Assembly (NCBI RefSeq): GCF_964355755.1
Contig: NC_092672.1
Coordinates: 13,140,501-13,204,500, forward strand
Reading direction: 5' to 3'
DNA from: Antedon mediterranea
Taxonomy: Eukaryota; Echinodermata; Crinoidea; Comatulida; Antedonidae
Length of the DNA: 64,000 nucleotides
The notes beneath the pieces were generated by a model, which searched no databases, was not told the origin of the DNA, and was given only the letters and a program-made list of their open reading frames with translations. Positions within the stretch are counted from its first letter, which is position 1. Each line of letters begins with the position of its first letter. The position numbers and the translations under genes are program-made. Positions 30,001 to 42,000 of this stretch are shown piece by piece.

Positions 30001-33000
30001 CAACGGTGGAATATGCGATCACATTACCGGCTTGTGTATCTGCGCGGCTGGGTTCGAAGGTGTTGATTGTTCAAAAGGTAATGTTTACATGCAATTTGTT
30101 TTACATTTTTATGTAAAATACATAAATCCTACAATTTAATTTTGTGCAAATAACGTCACTGATTGCTGTCTATCTATTGTACAGTTGACATGGTACCGTT
30201 TTGGACCCCATAAACAGTAACTACATGTGTTGTGTGGTATGTGTAGGCCTACTGTGTAGGCTTTATGCCTACTAGCAGTGGTACTTGTATGGAAGCTAAA
30301 TATTATGGTTATCATTCCTTTGATATTTGCCATATGAGAACCATTATCATTTAAATATTGAATTATTTTGCCTTGTATTTATATACCATCTATTTACTTT
30401 CAGCAAATCGGCTTAGAACAGTTATCAAGGAATAAATGAACAGTGATAAAGACCGTTTTTAGAAGTTTGGATGTAATAATAATAATAATAATAATAATAA
30501 TATTTTTATAGCGCACATACCACTCCAGAGTGCTCAAGGCGCGTGTATTTCTGTATAAATCGCATGTTTTATTACTCAACCGAGGCTTTGTATTTCAGGT
30601 TGTGAATCGTCGAACTGGGGAAGAGAGTGTTCTATAAATTCTGTAACAGGACACATTGGAAAGACGTTTTGCCCTCCACGTCCACTCAGTTGCTCTTGCT
30701 ATGCTGGGTACACTGGACATGGATGTGATCAAGGTAGTGAAACGTATTAGATATCGTTATGTCGTGAGGTAATTTCCCGATTGATCGTAATCAAAACGGT
30801 ACTGGGTTTGGTCTACTAGCGTTCCTGCTCCCAACCAGTACATTCATTCATAGAAGCCTTAATGAAGTGAGCCTACCTGGTGGTGGCCATAGAACGGTCC
30901 CGAGATAACGACTATACTTCGGCTTTATGTTATGTATTTAATAAATTTGTTATATCAATTAATTAAATTATCGTAGATTGCATATTATGCGATAAATATT
31001 ATTTAATAAATTTTTGATATATTATTATTATTATAATATTAATAAAAAGATATTTGTTAGTATAAATTTTAAAATATAGATATAAGGAAGAAAAACAAAG
31101 AGATTATGGAGCGGCTGTACCAGAATATACAACACTAAGTATTGTAAAGTTAATATATTAACAATTTAGGCGATCTTGTCAAAGGTCAAGCGCCTTCAGC
31201 CTGCCGCGTTTCGATATTAAATATTGAACTTGAATAGGTTTGTATCTCAAAAATGTATAATTCAAACTACTGGAGTAAATAAACCAAAGCGTATAAACTG
31301 ACACTCTTGTCTTAAGTTAAAATAAATAATAAATAAAAATAACTTTTGAATTATGCATAGAATGTATACTGGGAATGTATGGTCCGGACTGCGTATTTGT
31401 GTGTCATTGTCCGACGAATGTGTGCGATAGACACAAAGGTTGTGCCGAGGATTCTGTGTGTCATTTGGGTTATGCAGGAAAGACATGTCTAGGTGAGTGT
31501 AACATCAGTCAACGATCGTTACTTTTTTATCTATACAAATGCATTTATGATTGTTAATATCAAACAATTAAACTTGTTTAATATTTTACAAATCAGAACA
31601 CCTCTCCTGTCCACCTGGTATGTTCGGTGAATTTTGTCAATATACTTGTCATTGTGAGAGAGAGAAAACAGACACAATAGGAGGCTGTGACAAACATATT
31701 GGAGAATGTTTAAATTACGCCAGCTGTGCTAGTGGATGGGGTGGGTCTGATTGTCAAATAGGTAAATTTTATATTCAAGAAATTGTAAACGCTTTTTTTT
31801 ATCATCAACAAAAGGCAAATAAGTATTGCTCATAATAAATACATTGTTATATATTATTTACTCACTAACCTTTAACAACATTGGAGAGGGTTAAGATTTA
31901 AACCATTCAGACTTATCATTATCAGCTTTGCCAATTCTCAAACGTAACCCAACTACAAGTGTTACAGAAAACAGTATAACTATAAGCTGGGAACGATGGA
32001 CGAGTAGTGTTGACTACGGAACCGGACCCGTCACAAAATACCAAGTAATTTATCGGACACCACCGAACTCTGGATTTCCTTTTATATTATTGAGCGAAGT
32101 AAATGTGGACGATTTAATGCGAGTGAACATTGATGATTTGGAAACAAGAACTAACTATGAAATAAGAATTATTTTATATAGGCAGAGTGAAGGAGAGAAT
32201 TATACATCAGTTGGTTCAAGTCAAATAGTAATTACATCAGGAGAAGGTAAGAAAGCTATACGTAACGTTAAAGTTGAATTTGCAAGATAGATATATTTTA
32301 TTACCATTTTTTTTTTAAGTCATATTACCACGGAGAGTAATATATTTTGGTTATTTTCAGACAAAATCATGGATTTTACATTTTTTTGTGGCACACCACG
32401 AGTTGACGTTGATGATACTACGATGTCTACGTTTATTGGCGGATATAGTGGCAGTGATCATAAAACAAGTGATATACAGATCGAAAAAATTGTCACTGAA
32501 AATGAAGAAGATTTCTTCGGTCGTGCAATAACATGGAATGATGGATCAAAAATAGAAGGAATCATATTGGGAAATGAAACCATGTTTCCAGCTGGAACTC
32601 GTGTCCAAATTTCAACTCAACTCACCTACTATGCATTACGTGTGTATATTGACTCTGCCAGTGGCGTTAATAAACTGGGAGCATTTTACGCAAAAGCTAA
32701 TAAATATTTAGGAACGAGTAGGCATATATCTAGCGACATTGTATCAATCGTCTTTAGTAAACATGGTAAGTAATTGAACGATAACAGAATTGAATTATTA
32801 TGACGTAGTATGTCTATTTGACCGATTTTATGTTCCTTATGTTGTTGTGAAATGATTCCTTGTGTTGCATTGCACAGCCACGAATAAAGTGGTTGTTGGG
32901 ACACTTCACATTAGCGACCATACAACATTAACAATCTTCATGAAGAATAACAACATTCTCTGGATGTATACAAAGATAAGAATATATGAAGAATGCAAAA

Positions 33001-36000
33001 AGACCAAATGAGTTTTAATTTATATCTATATTTATTTATTATCATCATTATACCGCGTATTCGCCGGGGTTTTATAATTATTTTTATTAGGCCTAATATT
33101 TTCTTTTATTACGAAATATTCTTATAAAATATGGTTATTATTTAGATTTTACTTTGTGATACTGTTCAGTCATTACTTAATGTTAATTATAATCTTTTAG
33201 CATCAGTAACGTCTGTTAGAAGAACTTGGACAACCGGTACAGGAGAACGCGTAATGATGGACATGGTTGCTGACAACTCGACGGATAAATGGTGGCGCCA
33301 CAACGGCATTACTCTTAACGAATGGAACAACAGTCTTTCTATCAAAATTGATGTAGTAAGAAAACAAGATGCTGGAATATACGAATGCTTACCTACAGAA
33401 TATTGGGAGAATGGGAATAAAGGAATTACAAATTTAATTGTTAGAGGTAAAACGAATTCTTTACTTTAAACAATGTGATGCCTAACGACTTGTAATAATT
33501 GATTTTAAAGTCGTGATACTTTATTTTCACACCAGACTGTCCACTTCGTAAATGGGGACCACCTGATTGTTTACGGAACTGTCCAACTTGTTACAATGGC
33601 GGAGTTTGTGATGACGTAACAGGATCATGTGTCTGTACCGTCGGTTTTCGTGGTATCAACTGTGAAACAGGTCTGTGAAGTTTAAATATTAGTAATTTTC
33701 TGTATAAATCCATAAGAATAATTATCGTGAGGTAATTTCCCGATTGATCGTAATCAAAACGGTACTGGGTATGGTCTACTAGTTTTTCTGCTCCCAACCA
33801 GTACATCCATTCATAGAAGCTTTGATGAAGTAAGCCTACCTGGTGGTAACCATAGAACGGTTCCGAGATAACGACTATACTTCGGCTTTATTAATTAAAT
33901 TCCGCCATCGCTGTTTGACCCGTAGTTCCCGACATCAATGAAAGAAAAGCAGTAGTCAGCATCGACCAGTGCTAGTAGCACAACTGAGTGTGTCGACTTA
34001 TAGTTATAAAACAATGACCCCGATCTATCTGGAGCTACAATCTGTACATGTTTGCCGTCTATTGCTCCAATGCAATTTGGGAAATTCCATTTCGAATTAA
34101 ACTCCTCCGCGATTTGCTTTCAATCGCTACGTGATGGAATAGCCATGTAAGTGTTTTTTAAATTATCCCAAATCGCCTGGCAGACTTCTGGAATAATTTT
34201 ACATATAGTCGACTTCCCAACACGATATGCAAAATACATCGTCGGATATGAATCACCCGTAGCAAGATACCTAAAACAAGACATAAAAACAAGTTTCAAA
34301 ATTACTCCAATGTAAACGGCAGTTAGGCTATTTAATATTACTAATTTGGCCTATAAAATATTATTTCAAAAAGCCTCATTTACGATGTAAAAATCTCTTC
34401 GTAAGACGTTCTACTAAGTTCATGCGTATTCATGAACTTTGGTAGAGTTAAATACTAAAACTGTATTATATTAAATTATTTAATAATTATTATGTTGGTG
34501 AAAATGATAGGCCCTAATGCCCGTAATTGCCTATAATCATATACAAGACCTACTACTAAACAATGGCCTATTGAAGTTTGGTGACAACTAAGTAGACGAA
34601 TATAATTTAAATTAATAAACCTCGGAGCATTACCGTACCTTAAACAGATGGATAAACGTTCTTCTGCTGAGATACTCTCTCTGAATCTTGTGTCCCGTTT
34701 TGTAATATCTTTAATTAAACTGACAAGATGACCGTATTGGTGAGGCGTCATTCTAAAATAATTGAAGAATTCGTCTTCATTGGTCGCCAGATTACGTTTT
34801 ACCAACGTTTCAAATTGACCAAATTTCTTTCTTTCTGAACAGACCTCGTTCACCCATTTTCTTTTCCTTCTTTTGGCTAAAATTATAGCGGAAAGAATAA
34901 TTTCGTCCTCACTACCATCCGATGACCATCCAGAAACGGCTGCCATTTTAACGTTTGCCCGTTCTCACGGAATACGTCACAAAACGGAACAGGTGTGAAT
35001 GTTTAAAACGGAACGGTGAACGGGCGCGTCACGTTGAAAGAAACGGCGCCGTCTTCCGTTCCGCGAAACGGAGCAGGTGTGAATGCCCCTTAAGTATGTA
35101 CATTTATACTAGTCACCGGTGTACTTTCAAACATGGAGTAAAGAATAAGAGGAGGCACAACTCGGCCTAGCTATCCAGTTAATCCAATTAGTATCACGCT
35201 GTGCGGTAGTGCTTAAGCATAGGGTAATAAACTTCCCATAACGATCCTTTGAAGAACATCCTGTTTACCCGTGCAGCTCGCTGCAGAGTCGGCTCTGATT
35301 ACGTAACACCCTAATTAAGGAAGAAGCCAGGCATGACATCGGTGACAAAAAAAGTAAACAGAGGCTGCGCAGTAGTTTCTAATACATCATAGTGAAGCAT
35401 GACCTTTGTGCAGTTGTTCATTGTTCTTTGAGCTTTTTTCTCGAAAAAACCGTTTAAAAATCGAGTAAATTTTCACGGAGATATCGCAGTTTTTATACCA
35501 GCTAACAAATTAATCATATTTTTTATCAAGCCATAGACGTATCATTTGGTAAATCGAAATTTTACCGTTTAAACAACTTTTTAATTTACGAACCCTAGTG
35601 CATTTTGTAGCATATTAAAGACTCCAACTTATTTTAAAATCACATTTTAGTGCGCGCAAATGCGCGCATGAAAAAAATTATATAATTTGTTCTCATGAAT
35701 ATTCAAAAATATACGTATAGTAGAATTCCAACGACACAATTTCTTATTTTTATTACTGTATATGACATTTAATTTATGTTTCAGTCTATATTATGACTGT
35801 TTAGCAAAACTAACATTCTTCTATTTTAGTCTGATATTGTATAATTAAATTATTTATGATATTAATATCATAAAATATATGATTTTTACGATCACATACT
35901 TAGAGTTCAGTGAACTTGTAGGACTTAAATTATATATCGTTTAACGATTTGTGGCTACACATAGGCCTAGTAGTTCGTAATATATTATTATTTAATAAAT

Positions 36001-39000
36001 AGCCTAAATAAGGATAATATTTAATCCCATAATGATGGACATATTTAGTGCATACCGTAACCGGTAGGCCTAATAGGTTCAGGCATAGGCGCGCCTATAG
36101 TAACAATAAACAATATCAATAATAATAATAGGTTTTTTTTATGTAGGTCTATATTAATATATTAATAATTGTAATAAGGTTAGAAAACAAATAGTAGTAA
36201 TATTTTATTAAAGAAGAAATCAATCAATTAGTTTTAGTTTTCGGTTGGTCGTTATTATAATATTATATAATATGGTATAAAATGGTACGGTACTACGAGA
36301 ATATTCGTTTAGTATCAACCCGTAACAACAACTACAAATGATATGTGTTGGTTAAAAATTCAATTACAAATATAGTCTATGCTCTTTTGTAATTATAAGC
36401 CATTGTATAAAAGGATTATGTACAGTTCGGTACATAGCGGTTAATCGTAAAATTAAAAAATCGGACATACGAACAATAGATCGCCAACATTATTCGTACC
36501 CTTTTGCTGTATTGCGTACGTCGATCACGACTGATGCGGCTGTAAACTTCGCCTGGAAAGTAACTAGTACAGTACACATTCTGGTCCCTGGATGGAACAT
36601 GATATCACACGTAAACCGCAATGGAGCAGGTCCAATGTTAAACAATTCGTACAAAGGGGAACCGCCAGACAAGTGCGTACCTAATCATTGTTTATTAGAT
36701 CGCTGGCAATAATGCATGCAAAGTGCAATTGCTCTCCGCTCCACCAAGCAACGTACAGTACTAAAAAAAATGGAACGTCGTGGTTTTTCTAGGCGCTGAA
36801 GTTATACGAAGTGAACGCGAATGATTTTTACTGTATATTATATTCCCCGACGAAAAGTACTCGCGTTTCCCAGACGGGGAAGAGGGGAGGGGGGGGGGGG
36901 GGGGGGAGACGACGAGGGAATACAGCCCCCGTAACCCCCCGCTGGCACCACCACTGGTCCTTATTAAACCCATTTATTCATCATGATTCATGATAAGTTG
37001 TCTGGAGAAATTACCAACATTTAGTACACAGTAAACCATATAAATATAATTCCTTTATTGGTGCCGTATAAAACTCGTATTATTAATTTATTAATAAAAG
37101 ATATCCAGTAGAATATATATATAGCGCTGCTTTTTAATAAAAATTAATAAACAAGGTCGGAATACAAGTTCAGTAGGTCTACAAACAGTATATAGTACAC
37201 CTTTCACGCTTGAACGCACATCGCCTAGCAAGAGTATTGTGACGTCCTAATACGCATGTGTACTAACACCAAAATTGACCGCGGGCAGTAAACATTGTAC
37301 TCTTTGCTAATTGGGTTACGTAACGGCAGTGTTTAGCACCTCCTTAAATACTCATTACAAGCATAGCCTTAAGCAAGCGGTAAACACGATGAACTGACTG
37401 AACTATTCAAGTTGTGCCTCCTCTTATTCTTTACTCCATGTTTCAAATAAAACAATCAAATCATCAAAATGTTTATCTTTTATTAATATTAAGACGACGT
37501 ATCGCCGACTTCAGAAACAATAACCCCGTTCAAGCATGATTCAAGCAATCCATCACTACATAACTAAGAACCAGATACCATTTAGTATTATAGAGTAGTA
37601 GCCTATATTTAGGAAATGGTTAACCTGTCTTATTTTTTCCATTAAATGTTATTCACAATATAGCATGTGGTTCACAATTTTTTGGAAGGAATTGTGATAT
37701 GCATTGTTCAACAAAGAGTGTTGAATCGTGTATGGGCAACATGATGTGTCCACCATCACCACAGGGATGTTCTTGCACTGATGGATATACTGGTCTAGAC
37801 TGTAATCAAGGTATGATACGTGAAAAAGATGACCTAAACAATATCATTATGACACAGCTTATGTTCCTGTTTATTGCTCAACACAATATTATAGGCCTTT
37901 AGCGAAAATAAAATAACAGTTTAATTATTTTAAACATAATTCTGTATTAATATACATTAGCACACATTTGATTATAACAGGATTAATTTACATGTACTTA
38001 TTGTGTATATAAGTTATATAATGTGCATTTTGGTGGTATCAGTTGTCGTTTTAAGGAATGTGATATTATCCATTGTGTATTTCGCTTTGTTTATCGAAGT
38101 CATCTTAATATTATTATGCGTATGTTCGTGAAGAATACTATGCATTCCTTAGTATGATAGCGATGATCCAAACTTGTATTGGTTTGGCGGTTGTTTAATG
38201 TGTATTTGCCAAATAAAACACCCTTCAGATCAGCAAAAAATACAGAGCTGGTATAAAATTACTTTAAGTAAATAAAATTATTAAGTCGAAACCAGTTTCG
38301 TTATTATAAATATTATTATTATAAAGTGGTACATTTTTGTTAAAACAATCTTTAATTTTTTATCAATTTATTTAGGTATATACTTACATATAAAAATACA
38401 AAAGAATATATAATTTAAGAGTATGCGTTAGTTAATGTATTCAATCTACACTTAATCTATCTTATTTATGCTTCTAGATACAAAATTACCGATATATTTA
38501 TGTGATAGTTTTTATTGTTTCCAATACTTTTGTTTTGGTCCTGTTATATTCTGTTATCTTTTAATTATTGTTATATTATTTATGCAAGTATTTTGAAATT
38601 AAATAAATTAAAATTATTAATGTTATATATAAATGCAATTTGCAGAATGTTCTTCTGGAATGTATGGGTCTGATTGTCAGCAGAAATGCCAGTGTGACGT
38701 TAGTCTGTGTGATCGAAAGGTTGGATGTTATGAACCATGTTACGAAGGATATACTGGACCTCAATGCCAAGGTAATACACTTATCGAAGAAGGGAACATT
38801 CCATATTTATCTGTCGAGTACGGTCCTATTTCCCAAAAAACATTGGATAATGTTTATTTATCAAAAATATATGGTTTTAAATTGATTTAAACTAGAATAA
38901 ATGTCTCTATGATGACTTTTAAAAGTTATTTTAGTAGATGTTGTGCGTTTCATAGTTATATACCAATTGCCCTTCTTGCCTTCTACCATTAAAAATGTAA

Positions 39001-42000
39001 ATTTGACTTTTTTCAGTATTAGTGCATGATCGTACTTGCTCCAATGGTCACTTCGGTGCCTTATGTAACTATCCTTGTCATTGCCAACACTCATCAAATT
39101 GTCATCGTAATGGAAGCTGTGATAATGGATGTGCTGCCGAATGGACAGGGGCCGACTGCAGTATTGGTATGTTTTTGTTCTAATATTAGTTTTAGGCAGA
39201 AGAATAATGTGCCACCTCGACGAATAAACAATAGTAAGGGTAGGTTTGCGATACACCATGTGTTTCCTAAAGGAAATATAGTATTGAGAATGCCTATTTC
39301 ACCATTTTGAAGAGTTTTTTGTGATATTTAATGCAGTAGTACCTGAATTGATGATGTATTACCAATTAGCTTAATCAACTTTTACTATGTGATAACAATG
39401 TTAAGTCTTCAAATAGAGACAGATAAACAGAGTAGGTTTACCTACTGCTATACAGTGTTCATAATTATTTACCTTTCCGTAAAGGGAATATTCCTATATT
39501 AAAATAATCAAGTCCATCAAGTGTGTGTAAATTAATATAGCTCTGCCGTATATGACGAAATTGAACGTGACTGATATACAAGCAACTAGTATAGAAGTGT
39601 CTCATTTGTGGGTATTTGGTGAAGACTTTGGAACAGGACCCGCTACTGCTTATACATTATGTTACCGCAGCACCATCGATTGGCTTTGTCGGAAAACAAT
39701 ACAAAGTCTGTCAACAATCAATAGTTTAATACCAAACACAACACTTGAAGTAAAGGTTCAAGTTTTCAAAAGGATTGATTATACTGACATTGGAGGTCCT
39801 ATGATAACTGTTACAAGAATCAGAACTATTTGTCTCGGTAAGTTCTAAACTTGATCAATTACTTTAATTTGTCTAGTTTTGATTATAGTTTAAAAATAAA
39901 AATAAACTCTATCCAACTCGCAACAAAACGTATTTATTCTCAGCATTATAATCTCACTTCCTTTAAATATCTTTTTAAAAAATTCAGTTCTCACCCTTTT
40001 GGTGACGACAATATTGTCATTAAAACTGAATGTGGTAGAATAATAATTGACAATTTTATATACAATACTGATTTATTCATAATTTTATCTTTTTTTATTC
40101 ATTTTGATTTTTCATTTTCATTGTAAAAACCTGTACAACCAATAATGGAAGTAGAATTACATGTACAATATATAATATATATATTATATTGGTTGAACAT
40201 AACAGTTACGCATAATATGACAAGGAGTATATCATCTATATATAAATTATGGTTAATTCTGACATAGGCGAGCACAATGCAAAAACTTCGGTACAAATCT
40301 CCGCCTTGGATACCTACCTTATCTATCTGAGATGTACCGCGAAACGTAGATTTGATAACATTAGTGTTCACGGCGACGCTATTGTTCCATATTTCTATCT
40401 TGGGAAGATATTATAAAGAGTTTTTTAACACAATTTATGATTTCAACATTAGATTTTCATCTCAATTTCAATTCTTCCCGGTCAAAGTAATTTCCGGGTT
40501 TAAGATAAGTTCACCTTGCAGCAACCTGGTTTCAAATATTTTCTCTCTTTTATACACAAGGGAGCAGTTAAAATAATAGATTTGACCCTAAAGGTGACTG
40601 GAAACAGGCACTTTGCATCAATCAATACAGTGTCCCTTTGGAAGACGAAAAAAAAATCAGTTATAGGCCATTAATCATAGCCATTTCAGTTTTTGTTTAT
40701 TTTAAAACATACCGCGGCGCGTTTGTGAAGGTACAGTAGTTAAATAATAGGAATTATCTATATATAAATTTACGTAAGGGCAAAATTCGGTAAATCGCGC
40801 GTTATTTCTAGAATGTTTACTCGATGGTATATAAAGTTAGTTCGTACTTTCGGTACTGATTTTAACCACTTGATGTAACCCTGTTTACTAATTAAATTGA
40901 GTTCGATAATTAGTTATTGACGATTAAAACGAATTTAGGTTCAACGATTTGCCCCAAATAGGGGTGTTTTTCGATCGTGGTATACACTGTCGAATGGATG
41001 TCCGTCTTGAAAAATACCCGCAGACGATAATACGAGGATGCTTCGCATTTTCCTATCTCCTCCTACGATAATTGTTTTTAATGGCTGAAAACCGGTTGAA
41101 CAGCTCGAGTACAGCATCATAATGTTGAAGACAGGCCGATTTTCTTTAAAAAATACTATTTTGATAGATTTAATATACGTTTATACAAATGTATTGATTT
41201 GCGATGAATGGAACATTCCAATCTCTGTTCCTCAAGTGTCTATTCCCTCAGGCGTCGTAAAGGCAAGTGCTGTATACTCATAACAGAAATTCGATACATT
41301 TTTTTTTTCAATCTGTGCTGCAGTGGTTGGATATACATTTTTCATCCTGCTGCTCTAGCCCGCTACGTCACACGAGATGACTCATTCATTAGATGAAATC
41401 AAGCAGCTTTATAGTACTACACTTTGACATTTTTGTTAAAATGGAAACTCCATTATAATTTATTGGTACCACCTGTTGAATCCAAAAACGGCTGAGAAAA
41501 GAGTCTAATGACAAATCCCAAAGCCTTCTGGTATTTATGAGTCCCATGATATAATTCGCTGTCAGATAATCATTGAATTATTATCAAAACAGTCCATTGA
41601 AGTTTTTGTTTGTAATAGGATACTTGAAGTATCTAGGCGTGATGAAGTGACCCCCAGACTTGACCTTAGCAATAACAATAAGCGAGCAGCGTTTTTTGTA
41701 AGAAATATTCTTGTTTTAAAACGGATAATGAGCTAGAGTTTTCACTCGCCGTATATTATGTACAAATCTTTATTATTGCAATTAAACCACCCACATCATC
41801 ACCCTTCTCTCACTGGCATGAGTAGCGTTGTAAATCCAGTAGAGGATAGGCCTACAGTACATCACATGCCGCCCTAAACTCAGAAAAACTTTGGTGGGTA
41901 GGGTAGGAACCAACTTAAGTATGAATTGGCTCTTAGAAACAATTGAAAACCATTAGGCCTACTTATTAAGTTGAGTTAGATAATTTAATATTTATTGACG

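Noticed and set aside
30762-30927. 166-bp repeat as U1, U2, U4, U5 or U6 snRNA, or a hammerhead ribozyme
   Set aside because: No diagnostic motif of these RNAs (U1 5' end context, U6 ACAGAGA, hammerhead CTGATGA core) is present.
40352-41396. Small plus-strand ORFs within the Helitrons
   Set aside because: Short, no recognisable Rep or helicase motif, no counterpart elsewhere.
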